A stretch of DNA of 64,000 nt from Cycas panzhihuaensis (GCA_023213395.1 CM041465.1:112413741-112477740); one strand, 5' to 3'. Positions 11,878-23,992 are shown, counted from the first letter of the stretch. Notes: generated by a model not told the origin, from the sequence alone. Program-made: numbers and translations.

Positions 11878-12540
11878 ATTTAAAATAAAAAACTGTAAAA
11901 AAAGTACTAGCCAAGGGAGTAAAAGTGTACCATAGTTAAGACCAGGTCAGCTACAAGCTTCCTCTCTATTTTCTTGGTCTGGATCATAGCCAGATTCTCC
12001 TCTGAATATTTATCTTCACCAATATGGGCCAGTCTTCTTATCCAAGCAGGCTTATCAACCTCCAAACAGGAAATATTAGTTGTCCTTGTCTACCTTCCCT
12101 CTGTTGTACCATTACACACACTAGAAAGAGTGCTAGTCTTGGCATGACATCTTGCACCTAAGGGTTTTGGAACTCCACGGTCGGCTAGCCATTCTAGAAG
12201 AGACCAGATCTGAGGGTCCTGGACTGCACATACCCCAGCTTTTTGTAGGCTGTTTCGCCCCAAGCTACACCACGATTTCTTCTTTACTGGCCAAGCTCCC
12301 TTCACAGATGAGTCTGTGGGACGGGATGCCCCAATAGTGTCCTTAGGCTAGGCCCTATCACCCTTGCTAGGGCTGAACGACAGACGCCATTACGTCCCAA
12401 CCTGTAAAAAATCCTCCCCCGCCACACCGTTCCAACCCTAGCATTCAATAACCAGATGCTTCCCGTTCCGTCGTCTTTCAATATGCTCCCACTCGCGCTT
12501 AACTTACAGTCACATTCACACTATTTGCGGGACATGGTCA
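11878..12540 (-). other. Probable LINE 5' leader
   Basis: The tract is GC-richer than its surroundings and has an unusual number of CpG and GGG/CCC runs, for example around 12360-12480. No conserved protein frame was seen. Its position directly upstream of ORF1 fits a 5' untranslated promoter region of an L1-type element. The right end is not proven. Confidence 0.4.
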
Positions 12541-13480
12541 TCTCAAACACATATTGGACTCTCTGTTCCCTAGCGTTGCTTGAGAGATCTGCCCTGCTCT
12601 GGACAAGCCTGTGCAATAAGGCAAACTGAACTCTTCTCCAAACTCTTCCACATTATTCTTACATCCTTTCCGCAAAAGCCATTGTTGGTTATCTATGTAC
12701 CTTCTGTTGGGCAAGCTTCAGCTACACTCATCATGGTTAAGGTGTTAAAATGCATATTCTTCCACGGTCCTTTGGAAATAGTGGTGAATTAAACCATCGA
12801 CACTTTTGATAAAAGAAGCCTTGAACGCGTTGAATGCCTCCCACGTCCTTGAGAGTTGCATGAAGATCAACGTGCCCTCAGCATATATAGTGCGCCCTTG
12901 TTTGACTAGACTTTAGAGAATAGACAGGGTGTAATATAACCCACAGGAAGGCATTAGTATCCATGGATTACAGATGGAAACTTTAGAAACATCTATTTCA
13001 AAAAACCCCCAGTCTTTATGAACAACGTTACTGATCGCGACAGTCATTCCTTTTCTTTTTGTAGCCTTATATATATAAAAAATATACATATATATATTTC
13101 AGGTGGCATCGCCCAGGTTTCTGAAGACTGTTTTTGCGTGTTTTTATTTTTCATTTCATTACTGAATACTCGCACGGGAAAAACTATCTATCACGTCTAC
13201 GTGTGCACGCAGGTTTCTTTACCCTTAGTTATTTATTTATTCATTTATTTTCTATTATTCCTCTCTTTCAAAGCATATATACATATATACGTTTTGTGCG
13301 CCTCCTTAGATTGAATCTCATTTTGATCTATTCGTTGTTCGAATTTGCGCACCTCGTCTACGTATACACGGCGGCGACAACATTTTTTTGCTTTCAATTT
13401 TATTTTTATTTTTATAAAGTTTTAAAAATTTTAATTATTCTTTATAAAATTTGAGATCCGGGATTGAAAAGGGTATTAGG
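12541..13480. other. Unassigned CpG-bearing tract
   Basis: No known element similarity was recognised. The base composition is less decayed than in the flanking retrotransposons: CpG sites such as GAACGCGTTG (12821 onward) and GATCGCGACA survive. A TA-rich microsatellite lies at 13065-13100, followed by a T-rich stretch to 13460. Two overlapping plus-strand frames at 13018-13454 are low-complexity and T-rich and look accidental. A minus-strand stretch near 12870-12740 reads as a plausible protein fragment (WEAFNAFKASFIKS) but I do not recognise it. Confidence 0.35.
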
Positions 13481-15910
13481 CCCTTTATATTTAGCCCTCG
13501 GTCTTATATTATTCTATATGATCATTAGCCATCTCAAAGGGGCTGACAAAAATCATAAAATTCCTTTTTCTTTTTTCTTTTTTTAATTTTTTATCCTACA
13601 TAGGGTGACTAGTTTTTTTTTTTTTTTGCCATAACACCTCACTTGCTTATCAGTTTCTCACAAAACTAACTTCATTACATTAGAAATTTTTCGTAAATCA
13701 ATTTCGACTGGTCATATAACCAATTTAGACTTGATTTGACCCTATTTCGATCGATTTAAAGTCAGATGTTCATTTTTTGAGCAATTTTTTAACCTTTTAT
13801 AAAATCACTTTTTGAACTGATTATATTTTTCTACCGAGAGATTATTTTCTACCCATTCCTATTTTACAGTGATCTAGGTTCAACAAACTTCATTACCCAC
13901 TTTTTATTTTATTTTTTAAAATTTATTTTGATCATTATTTTAATCATCAAAAGTGACATTTTAGTGGTTTTTAGCATTTTTTTTAACATTTTTACATAAA
14001 GGTACTTGTTACTGTTTTTACTATAATTTCTCTATATGACATCCAAATTCAGTTATGTCAGTTTTTTTGGGAAGATGACTCATTCCCCTTCGAACTAACA
14101 TAGTTTTTTATACTCTTTAAGGTGTTTTTACTCATTTTCAAATCCACTAAACTTGAGGTATTTAATAGCCTCAATCTATCATTTTTTGCATATTTTCACA
14201 TAATATTTCTCAAAATTTTCAACTAAAAATATATTAAGAAACTTTATAAGATATATTTGATCATTTTTCAACACTTTATAAAGCTTTATTAGCATTTATA
14301 TGCTATTTTGATGCTTTACTCTCGTTGAGCCAAAAAAATAGGGTTGTTTTATTTAGTCATTTAAATTTTGACTTATAGGAACCCGTTTTCAAAACAGTCA
14401 ATTCCATCAAATAATCTTTTCATTAATATTTATAGTAGTAAAATTTCATATTATTCTGATGTAGTTTAGTATGTTTTTCAAGCTGTCAAATTTGAGTATA
14501 CAAGTATATCCTAATAAGATTGCCCTCAAACTTTTTTAAGAAAATTCTATTTTATTTCTCATTGATTGCTCATAATACATATTTAAGGTTTTACTTATAA
14601 GCATTTTTTTAAATTTGTTTAGTAACATAAATTGTTCATAAAGCAAGTAAAAATATACATATATATTTCATTTTTCAGCTTTATATATCTTCCTCAAGGC
14701 AAAGATTTTTTTAGATTAAAAAGGGAAAGTCATTTTTTCTTCCATTAAAGATTTATATTTACTCATTTAAGAAATTGAAGGTTGAGAACTCTTTATATTT
14801 CATTATCAAAAGTTTATTTCAGCTTCGCATAATTGGAAAGGATATTTGTTATATTTAATTTTGCTTACATATCTATCCTATTTTAAAGTTTACTCTAAAT
14901 GCATAATTATTAAAAGCTTTTTATTTATCATTAAACTTCAAAAGTTTATTTGAAATTGTATCCCATAAGTGTGTCATTTATTTGAAAAGCATACATTTAT
15001 TAAAAGTTCTTTTTTTTTTTCCATTATTATTGAAAAATATCATCTATTTCTTGCACTTATAAAAGTTGCATTTAATTTATTTTATTTTCAAAGGCATATT
15101 TCATCTATTTAAAGAGTATTATATTTTTTTTGAAAAAAAATAAGATTTTATTTCTATCAAAAGTTTATTATTTACTTAATCTTACTTAGAGCATATTATT
15201 TTACTTTACAGTTTTTTCTTTATTCTATAAAAGGAATCTTTTTTTCTAAGCAAAACCACATTGCTAATTAGTTTATTTTTCACATTAAATAAGATAATTC
15301 TGAATTGAACCACCCTATTTTTTCAGCCTTGCAAGGGAAACAATTAGGACCCCTGAAATTACCACCCTACACACGCTAATCAGCCTACTCATATTGGATG
15401 AGGACAACCATTAGTTATCAGGTGTATTCAGTAGTAGGCGAAGGTGTAAAACCTATTCATTTCATGGTGTTTGGAGACCAAGGCTAGACCTAAAAAGGGT
15501 GAGTGCCTTAGTTCAAGAACCTTCACTACTAAATCTGTCGATAGGCATAAGTCTAGCATAGGTGAACCAACAATTTAGGAGGATGTAAAAGCCTTCTTAG
15601 TAGCTTGCGTACTAAGGTATATAGAGCCACTCACATACCAGTATATTGGGTCCTTGTTTTGCCATCTATGGGCAGGTGCCACTAGACAGAAAAATAATCG
15701 AAGGTTGCCCTAGGAGAAACTTAAACTTAGAGCCTAGTAGCCTTAATAGGTCCTACTTCACTTATTTAAAACTTTGGGATATATTTAGAAATAAATTTTA
15801 CATTTAAACATTTTTTTCTATTTTTTAAATTCAAATATTTTTTTTAATATTCACATTTAACCTTTTGATATTTCATTTATCACATTTTATCAACACAACT
15901 TTAGTTCAAA
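13481..15910 (+). other. C1 leader (long 5' untranslated region)
   Basis: This is about 2.4 kb of T-rich DNA before gag. Its last 440 bp (about 15325-15760) is less AT-rich and is the part best conserved with C3 (26555-26848 plus 29182-29310): shared blocks include GGACCCCT, ACCACC, AGACCTA and CTTCACTACTAAATCTGTC. Position 15620-15626 (GGTATAT) is the unoccupied equivalent of the C4 insertion site in C3. No protein-coding frame is apparent. Confidence 0.65.
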
Positions 15911-17030
15911 ATGACATTTAATTTTGGGAACATGATTATCCCAAAATTTAATGGAAATAATTTCCTTAACTGGAGTAGGAGGATGAGGCCCATCCTTATA
16001 GTAAATGACATGTGGGATATTATGAGAACCAATTACAACGAATTGGGACCAAATCCAACCGATGTAGAAAAAGTTACATACAAAGAAAATGTCGAAAAGG
16101 ATAACAAAATATTAGCCCTTATCTTTTGCGCATTAGAAAATCATGTATTTCCATAGGTCAGTGAATCTATTAAGTCCAAAGAAGCTTAAGACACTTTACA
16201 ACTTATATATGAAGGAGCTGCCTCCTCTAAATTACAAAACTTGTGAAGTAAGTTTGAAAATTTACGTATGATGCCTCACGAATCAGTAACTAAATTCATG
16301 ACCAAAGTTCAAGATATCGTTAACCAAATCAGGTCACTTGGGGATACCCTAACCGAACAAAGGGTAGTTGAAAGAATCATTAAATGTGTAGAAGTTGTAA
16401 GACTTTTTAAAATGGTATCTACTAGTATTAGCCTATCAAAAGATCTAAGTACCCTCAAAGTAGAACAACTTAGTGCTATGCTCATGTCTATAGAAGAGCA
16501 ACAAAATGTAAATGAATCTTTAGAACATGCCTTTACTACAAAGGCCCACATTCAATCTAACTCCCAAGTAGGAACCTCAAAATAAAAGGAATCTCCTCTG
16601 AGGAGAAAAGGTATAAATCCTAGAAATGAAACTAAATAAGATCCTCTAAGATATCAATCCCCTCACCAAAAGAGACAAGGAGGACCCCAACAACATAACA
16701 ATCCTCTAAGAAATCCCAACCAAAGGAGACAAGTTGAGAATCATCCTTGCTGTCCATATTGTCACAGGAATTCTCAACCTTTAAGATCAACTCAAGACTA
16801 TCGTGATAACCAATCAAGAAATAATCCTCCTCAATTCTATGAGGAAAGGGGGAGATCCTTCAATATTGATCATTCTCAACCAAGAAGTCGAAGCCTGAGT
16901 TATGGAAGAAGAGATTAATTGTATTGTACTTATTGTCATAAAAATGATCACATTGAAGATAAATATTTTTTAAAACATGGACCACCGCCTAGAGGACATG
17001 CTTCAAATTCATCGAAATAAAAAATTAAGA
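15911..17030 (+). pseudogene. C1 gag, decayed
   Basis: It starts MTFNFGNMIIPKFNGNNF. NFLNWSRRMRPIL and the TLQLIYEG/LQNL...KFENLRM stretch match UBN2-type copia gag (PF14223), as do DTLTEQRVVERI and SKDLSTLKVEQLSAML. A polar Asn/Arg/Gln-rich linker follows (about 16590-16900). At about 16920-16965 is a zinc knuckle in which YCTYCHKNDHIEDKY has lost its last Cys to Tyr (TGT to TAT). Stops at 16154 and in KSKEA-stop-DTL fall where C3 has Lys and Trp. The protein would form the particle and bind element RNA. Confidence 0.85.
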
Positions 17031-17069
17031 ATAGGTTATTTCTATCTAGTTTTTTTGTTAAGGAAGAAG

Positions 17070-18360
17070 AGGATGATAGCTAGTATATTGATTCAGGTTG
17101 CTCAACCCACATGACTCATAAAGAACATTTATTTCAAACTTTGGATAAAAATATAAAAAGATCAATCATGATTAGAGATAATACTTCTCACGAATCAATT
17201 AGGAAATGTAAAATTACCTTGTTGATTAATATTAGTGAATATAGATACGTGAATGATGTCCTATACATCCCTATCTTAAGGAAAAACTTACTATTGGTAG
17301 GATAGATGATGGGACAAGATTATAAGGTGATTTTTGACAATGGTGAATGTGTCATCAAAGACAAAAGAAAAAACAAAGCTATTGTTGCTAGAGGTATAAT
17401 GACTAAAGATCATTTATTTAAGCTTATCCTCGCCCCTTCATATACCTATACCCTTAGAACCTCAACTACTATGGATATTGATTTATAGCATCGATGTTTT
17501 GGTCATCTTAACTACAATAGTTTAGCTCTTATGAAAAGATTAGATATGGTTAATGGTTTACCACCTATTGATGTTAATAAAAGGTTGTGTGAGGGATGCC
17601 TTCTTAGCAAACAACATAGAGAAAGCTTTCCAAATTTTAGCAATCAAGTGTCTACCCCCCTTTAACTAGTATACATAGATATTTGTGGACTAATGACTAC
17701 TCCCTCCTTGGTAGGTGCCATGTATTTTCTTATATTTATTGATGACTTTACAAGAAAGACATGGGTATTCTTTCTAAAATATAAATTTGATGCTTTTAAC
17801 CACTTTGTTGACTTCAAAACCTTCATTGAATGATAAAGTGGGCATTATATTGTTTCTCTAAGATCAGATAATGAGGGAGAGTTTATATCTAATGCTTTCA
17901 AGGATTATTGTATCCGACATGGGATCAGGAGATAACTTACCAACCCCTACACCCCACAACAAAATGGTGTAATGGAAAGAAAAAATAGAACTATTGTAGA
18001 AATGGCATGATGTATGCTTAAAGATAAAAACTTAGGCCATGAATTTTGGGTTGAGGTAGTTCATATAGCCATCTACCTACTTAATACATGTTCCACCAAA
18101 GCACTTAGGTGGAAAACTCCATAAGAAACATGGACCAATTATAAACCAAGTATACATCATCTTAGGGTATTTGAATGTTTAGCTTATGCCCATATTCCTG
18201 ACCAAAGAAGAACTAAATTGGATGACCATAGTGTAAAATATATCTTTATTGGATATAGTAAATCGTCAAAATCCTACAAAGTTTATGATTTGAAATCAAG
18301 AAAAGTTATAGTAAGTAGGGACATCAAATTTTAAGAAGACAACATACTACCAAAATAATC
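17070..18360 (+). pseudogene. C1 protease and integrase, decayed
   Basis: The protease core is YIDSGCSTHMTHKEH at about 17082-17125, with the catalytic Asp intact in D-S-G. A gag_pre-integrase segment follows (YKVIFDNGECVIKD), then the integrase zinc-binding region (HRCFGHLN ... CEGCLLSKQH). The rve core has VYIDICG (first Asp), TFIDDFTRKTW-like and SLRSDNEGEF (second Asp) and PYTPQQNGVMERKN (catalytic Glu), so the D,D,E triad is visible. CLAYAHIPDQRRTKLDD and FIGYSKSSKSYKVYD end the domain. At least seven stops break it, mostly at Gln or Arg codons. Confidence 0.88.
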
Positions 18361-18639
18361 AATAATAACAGAAGGACATTACCATTAGATTTGACACATC
18401 AAATAAATCCAAATATGTGCCTCCTATGTGGAAAAATATTTAGGAACCCACTAGGGAAGAAACATCATTTCAACTTCCATCACAACATCTACCAAAATGG
18501 ATTCAACTCAACCATGACTTAGGAAATATATTGGATAACAATAGAAGATCTACACGCTCATGAACGGTCAACTTTACCCTCATGAGCAAGGTACTCAAAA
18601 TTCATGAGCCTCAAACCTTTGATCAAGATAATCAACATG

Positions 18640-20130
18640 AATGTTGGTAGAAGGCCATGAAAGAGGAATACAAGTCCATCATTAAGAATGATACTTGGGA
18701 ACTTGTAGATTTACCACCAAAGAAGAAATCTATTGGCACCAAATGGGTCTATAAGACCAAGTTCTACCTCTGATAGCTCCATTGATAAATATAAAGCTCA
18801 TTTAGTTACTAAAGGATATACCCAAAGGGAAGGCATAGACTATACAGAAACATTTTCCCTAGTCACTAAGATGGAATTTGCTCGCATGATAATAAGTTTA
18901 GCCACCCAAATTGGTTGGAAAGTTTATCAAATGGATGTAAAAAGTGCTTTCTTAAATAGTTATGTTAAAGAAGATATCTATGTCACTCAACCCCTCAGTT
19001 TTGAAGTCAGGGGGGAAGAAAATAAAGTGTACAAGTTAAAGAAGGCACTATATGGTCTAAAACAAGTACCGAGGGCTTAATATTCCCATATAGACAAGTA
19101 TTTTAAAGATCAAGGATTTGAAAGATCTCAAGGAGATCCAAACCTATACACCTAAATTAAGAAAATTTTGATATTGATTGTAGGACTTTATATGGATGAT
19201 TTAATTTATACTGGAAATGACTCCCATATTTTACATCAATTTAAAGATGCTATGTGTAAGGAATTTGAGATGACAGGCTTAGGCCTTATGTATTACTTCC
19301 TAAGATTAGAAGTTTAGCAGGATAAACAAGGAATATTCATTTCTCAGTGTAAATATATATTGGATCTTCTACAAAGATTCAAAATGACAAATTGTAAACC
19401 ACTGACAATACTAGCAGAAATTGGAATCAAATTTTCTAAGACAGATGACTCAACTTCAGTTGATTCCACTCTCTATAGATAACTCATTGGAAACCTAATA
19501 TATTTAACTTCTACTCAACCTGATATAACATATTCAGTCAGTGTTGTGTCCAGGTTCATGTAGGACCCAAAGACATCTCATTCGCAAGCTGTTAAAAGAA
19601 TCCTTAAATAACTTAAAGGGACTCTAGATTTTAGGTTATACTAGAAAGCCACATCCAAATTTCAATTATCTGGTTATATAGATTCAAATTGGGCTGGTGA
19701 TGTTGATGATAGAAAGTCTACCATGGGTTATGTATTTAGTATGGGATCAACAGCAGTAGCTTGGAGTATAAAGAAACAAAATATCATTTCTTTATCTATA
19801 ATTGAAGTAGAGTATAAATCTATAGTTTCAGGACCCTATGAATTAATATGGTTAAGAACACTTATATAGGATTTCCAGATTAGATAACAAGGTCCCACTA
19901 GGATTTAGTGTGATAATCAAAGCACTATTCAAATGGTAAAAAATCTAATATTCCATGGTAGAACAAAATATATTGAGACTCAACACCACTTCATTTGAGA
20001 ACTTATACAAAGCAGATGAGATAGAGTTGACTTATTACAACATTGAAAATCAGACAGTAGATATCTTTATAAAAGCTTTGGGAAAGGTCAAATTTTAGAA
20101 GTTCAGAGATAATTTGGGAGTCATACATAT
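18640..20130 (+). pseudogene. C1 reverse transcriptase and RNase H, decayed
   Basis: The RT (RVT_2, PF07727) begins near IIKNDTWELVDLPPKKKSIG and continues after a frameshift close to 18760. VYQMDVKSAFLNSYVKEDIY and KLKKALYGLKQ follow, with the active-site box LYMDDLIYTGND at about 19190-19215. The RNase H part has SNWAGDVDDRKSTMGYVF, IIEVEYKSIV and a C-terminal HHFI-stop-ELI stretch. The 116 codons from 18733 are open. Stops occur at expected Trp (AW to A-stop after VPRA) and Gln positions. Confidence 0.88.
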
Positions 20131-20136
20131 TGGGCT

Positions 20137-20148
20137 TATGGGGGAGAA
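20137..20148 (+). other. C1 polypurine tract
   Basis: TATGGGGGAGAA lies directly before the TGTTAGG start of the 3' LTR. C3 has the same tract before its own 3' LTR. Confidence 0.8.
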
Positions 20149-20498
20149 TGTTAGGAATAATCCCAATGTCATTTAGAGACCTATGTGCTTAGGGCCCCTT
20201 AAAGCCACCTTTGGGGGCCCCTATGGCACCTTGAGCCTCCCAGTAGATACTAGGAACTTACACCACTATCTTAAGATACGTTCTTTCATTTATTTGTTTT
20301 AATTTTTTAATATATTTTGAATTTGCGTTGGCTAACATACAGGTAGGGTGATGGTGCTTGATGCCTCCCCAAAATTCACTATTTAAGGGATGGGAATACC
20401 TCCCTAGTGTTTTTTCAACATTGCCAACTATCAGAAATCACTGTTTTACTCAAGATGAAATCCTACTGAAGTCCTGCTCTGCTCCTCTAACTCCATCA
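20149..20498 (+). repeat. C1 3' LTR
   Basis: It starts TGTTAGGAATAATCCCAATG and ends CCATCA; about 350 bp. It aligns with the C3 LTRs in blocks (GGGCCCCTTAAAGCC, GGGAATACCTCCCTAGTG, CTGCTCCTC). The right boundary is supported because C2 coding sequence (frame KRILR) resumes at 20499. The base-level left/right TSD could not be tested since the 5' end is missing. Confidence 0.75.
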
Positions 20499-21480
20499 TC
20501 TAAGGATCCTCTTTACTATTTCTCATTATTGTTCTTTTAGTTCTAATATGTATATTAAAATTAAGTTCACTACATATGCTATGTCAGGCCAATTATTGGT
20601 TAAGTAAACCAGATCTCCTATCAATTAAAAATATATAGTAGGATCAATTAAAATAGAATCTTCAGTTTTACCTAAGTTCAACATGAGTAAAACTTGATTT
20701 GTATTTATTCATGCTTAATTTTTTTAATATATGCATAGCATAGTTACTCTAAGACATATGGATTCCTTCTTCATCTTGCTAAATCTCCACACTAAGGAAG
20801 TAATGTAGTTGTCTTAGATATTTCATCTTAAATTCTGAATTCATATCATCCTTAAATTTCTAGAACATTTCATCACTATTGTCTATACAAATAATATCAT
20901 CCATATAGAAAGAAATTATAAGAATTGAAATATCTATAATTTTTGATATACAAATCTAGATCTGATGGACATTTCTGAAATCCTTTATCCTAAATATATT
21001 TATTGATTCTAGACTACCAAACTATTGGAGCTCCTTTTAGTCCATATAAGGCTTTCTTCAACTTGCACACTATGTGTTATTTTCCATGTTTCTCAAATCC
21101 TTTAGGTTGTGTAATATAAATATCTTCATCAATATATCCATTGACAAGTACTAACTTAACATCCATTTGATATATGGTCCACATTTGATGAACAATTAAA
21201 ACTAAGAGGCTTCTAATTATGTCCATCTTAGTAATTGGAGTAATGGTTTCTTTATAAACAATTCCTTTTTACTGATTGTAACCTTTGTCCATAAGTCTTA
21301 TCTTATATTTATCAATAGTACCATCAGATTTATACTTGGTTTTAAAAACCCATTTTGTTCCTATCACTTCTTTATTGGAAGGTAACTCAACTAAATTCCA
21401 AGTTTTATTTTTTATCAAGGAATTATATTCTATTTCCATAGCTTCAACTTAAACATCTTTGACAATAACTTCTTCATATG
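20499..21480 (-). pseudogene. C2 reverse transcriptase and RNase H start
   Basis: The minus-strand frames include WVFKTKYKSDGTIDKYK, IYQMDVKLVLVNGYIDEDIY, KLKKALYGLKGAP and a damaged catalytic box (LYG-stop in place of Y-V-D-D, near 20930). RNase H opens with LIGDLVYLTN and PDIAYVVN, and the last readable residues are IVKRILR at 20499, where C1's LTR begins. Several stops stand at Trp or Gln positions. The rest of RNase H, and the 3' LTR, are not seen anywhere to the left. Confidence 0.8.
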
Positions 21481-21829
21481 TTTATGGCTCATAATTTTAT
21501 TCAACTTGAGCCATTACTGTATAGTTAACTCTAGCTTAAGATCGAGTTAATTTTTATTTTTAATTTCTATCAAGCATAACTTCTAGATTATGACCTATAA
21601 CTAGCTATTTTGGACTTGCAACTTGTTCTTGACTCAATAGAGATGAACTTAGAGTAGATCTTGTAGTATTTTCTTGACTTGGTAATGATGAGTTTGAAGT
21701 AGCATGTTCTTGACTTGATGATGACGAACTTGGAGTAAAACTTGAATCCTGTCTTGAACTTTGAGTTGGAATTGATGTCAATGATGATGAAGTTTAAAGT
21801 AGAAATTGTTCTAAATTTTATTCAACAAC

Positions 21830-22896
21830 AACCTACTTTCCTCTATCTTCTTTAATTTTATAGATTGTATTTTCATCAAAAATTACATCTCTACTTAATA
21901 TGAATTTCCTTGTAATTTGTTCAAATAATCTATATGTTTTTGTTTCACTTGGGTAGCCTATGAAAATATACTTGATACTTTTACTTTCTAATTTAGATCT
22001 TTCTTCATCAGGAATATGAGCATAAGCAACACACCTAAATATTTTAAATGTGAAACATCTAGCTTATATCCTGTCCAACATTCTTCAGGAGTTAAGTCCC
22101 CAATTTCCCTTGTAGGACTTCTATTTAACAAATATACATCAGTACTTACTTCTTCAGCCTAATATTTATTACTTAGCTCTTTGGTCTTTAACATGCATTA
22201 AGTCATTTCTGTAACTGTTTTAATTTTTCTTTTAGCTATCCTATTTTGTTGAGGTGTATATGAAGTGGTAAATTTTCTTCTTATACCAACTATATTACAG
22301 AAATCTTTGAAATCATTTGATATAAACTTGCCTCCATTATTTGAATGAAGTGTTTTCAATATGTAGCCACTTTACCTTTTAACCATAACTCTAAATTCAA
22401 CAAATCTAAAAAATGTTTCATACTTTTCTTTGAAGAAATATACCCAAAATTTCCTTGTAAAATCATCAATAAGGATCAAGAAAAATATGATATTTCCAAT
22501 TATTAGAGTTATCATTAGGCCACATAAATCTGTACGAACTAGCTAGAGTGGATATCTAGATCAAAATTTTGAATGAGGAAAACTTTATCTTTGTTGTTTT
22601 CTATAGATATAACCTTTATAAACTCCATTATTTCCTTGAATAGCTAGAAGTCTTATAACCATATTTTTCCTTTGTAAAATACTAAGTGCACCATAATTTA
22701 GATGACTAAATCTATGCCAAAGTATGTTATTATTTGAGATGGAAGTATTCAATACTTGTAAAGGTGGAGAAGCTCTAAGTCTTAATAATATATCCTTTGT
22801 CATTTGGCCTCTTGCAACAAAAATACCATTATTTAACTTATCACTTATTTCACATTCTCCATTATCAAAAACTATTCTATACTTTTGTTCCATCAT
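21830..22896 (-). pseudogene. C2 integrase region, decayed
   Basis: The segment 22896-22585 is open for 103 codons: a gag_pre-integrase part (YRIVFDNGECEISD), then ILWHRFSHLNYGALSIL with the zinc-binding His pair. The core reads LVRTDLCG, LIDDFTRKFWVYFFK, LHSNNGGKFISNDF (the second catalytic Asp changed to Asn) and YTPQQNRIAKRKIKT, where the expected catalytic Glu has become Lys. The CWTGYKLDVSHLK stretch follows. Both acidic residue losses are G-to-A changes, so this integrase would be inactive apart from its stops. Confidence 0.82.
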
Positions 22897-22989
22897 TTAG
22901 CTAATAGATAACAAGTTAATTCTCAATCCAAGTACAAATAAGACATTTTGAATATTTGCATTTGCTCCACTTTTAGTTTGAATTGTAAC

Positions 22990-23624
22990 AACTCCTTGTT
23001 CTTAGACTTCCCATTTATTGCTATTTCTAAATACCACTTTTCTTTCATTGTTTTCTTCATGGATCATGGAAAACACATCTGCATTATAGGACATATGAGT
23101 TGAATAACCATAATTAATGTACCATTCAACTTTCTTATTACAAGTTTGAACATTCAAGCATGCATAGAAAATGTTCTCTTCTCTTCTAGTTGCAATATTG
23201 ACCGTGTTATCTTGATCACACTTGTATGAAAAATGTCCTTCCATTCTACATTTATAGTAAGAAGTAATAAAACCTCTTCCTCTTCTAATTCCTCTTGGTG
23301 GTGTTTTACATCTTCCTCTTAATGGTATAAGATTCCTTCCTCTTGAATAGTTTCTTCCTCTCAATATTCATCTTTATCCATGTTGTCCTTATTCATATCC
23401 ATATCCATATCCATGTCCAAAATTTTGTTGTCTATAGTTTGATGTAGATTCTCCTAATTGTCCTTGTCTTTGATGATATCCATGTTCAAAATTACCTTGT
23501 GCATGGTTTAATGAAGATATTTCTACTTATCTTTGTCTATATCTAAAGTTACCTTGTCTATAGTTTGATGGAGATTCTTCTACATGTCCTTGTCTTTATC
23601 TAGAGTTGCCTTGACCATAACCAT
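22990..23624 (-). pseudogene. C2 gag C-terminus (zinc knuckle) and protease
   Basis: From the C3 junction inward comes a Gly/Tyr/Gln/Arg-rich tail with repeated units of the type SPSNYRQGNF (about 23624-23400), then RGRNYSRGRN. The zinc knuckle YYKCRMEGHFSYKC has its first Cys replaced by Tyr. The protease motif reads WYINYGYSTHMSYN, so the catalytic D-S-G has become N-Y-G. The 120 codons 23364-23002 are open even though the active site is lost. The normal order is gag, then protease, then integrase (22896). Confidence 0.82.
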
Positions 23625-23629
23625 ATGCC

Positions 23630-23992
23630 TATTAGGATAATGCCTAATATGAGAGCATGTGCACCCATCTTGGGCCCCTAAAAGGCACCTTGAGCCTCCA
23701 AAAAGCACCTCAGCCCTCCTAAAGCTTTCATGCAGCCACCTAAAGCTGACATGGAACCACCACAACTACTATAATATATGTTATTTTATTATGCACTTAA
23801 TATTTTAATGTTTATTTGAATATTCAATTTGATATCGGGTTGAGGTGCTTGCCACCTCTCCAAAACAATATATAATGGTGGGGAATACCTCCCTGGTGTT
23901 TTTTAACACTACCGTATAATATTTAAAATTATTTACTTTGAGATGATAAAGTATGACATGTAATCCTCCCTCTTTACTCCTTGATGCCAACA
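23630..23992 (+). repeat. C3 5' LTR
   Basis: 363 bp, from TATTAGGATAATGCC (TG decayed to TA at the tip) to GATGCCAACA. Blocks shared with the 3' LTR: GGGCCCCTAAAAGGCACCTT, GGGGAATAC, TTTACTTTGAGATGAT. It is followed by TT and the PBS. Confidence 0.9.

Larger units (their letters stand above)
6546..12540 (-). mobile_element. L1-type LINE, minus strand
   Basis: The order on the minus strand is a 5' leader, ORF1 (DUF4283-like), then ORF2 with endonuclease, RT, zf-RVT and RNase H domains. This is the standard layout of plant L1 elements. ORF2 shifts frame at least twice in the RT and has numerous stops. The RNase H stops shortly after its second conserved block, so the 3' end is truncated near 6550. 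Both ends are approximate: the left end is the last RNase H similarity, and the right end is where the GC-richer leader seems to change character. Confidence 0.85.
13480..20498 (+). mobile_element. Ty1/copia element C1
   Basis: C1 has a long T-rich leader, gag, protease, integrase, RT, RNase H, a PPT and a 3' LTR. It is the same family as C3 (23630-33863): leader blocks, gag and pol align throughout. The 5' LTR was not found; leader similarity to C3 becomes clear only from about 13.48 kb. Its 3' LTR ends at 20498, exactly where the minus-strand RNase H frame of C2 begins, so C1 appears to have landed in C2. The C2 remainder expected on the left was not found. Confidence 0.85.

Noticed and set aside
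13018-13454. Two overlapping open frames of about 100 codons
   Set aside because: T-rich low-complexity DNA gives Phe/Leu/Tyr/Ile runs. Two phases are open at once, and there is no similarity to any family.
15911-20100. In-frame TAG codons as possible stop-codon readthrough or a variant code
   Set aside because: TAA and TGA occur at similar kinds of sites, and siblings have sense codons at the same positions, so simple decay explains it.
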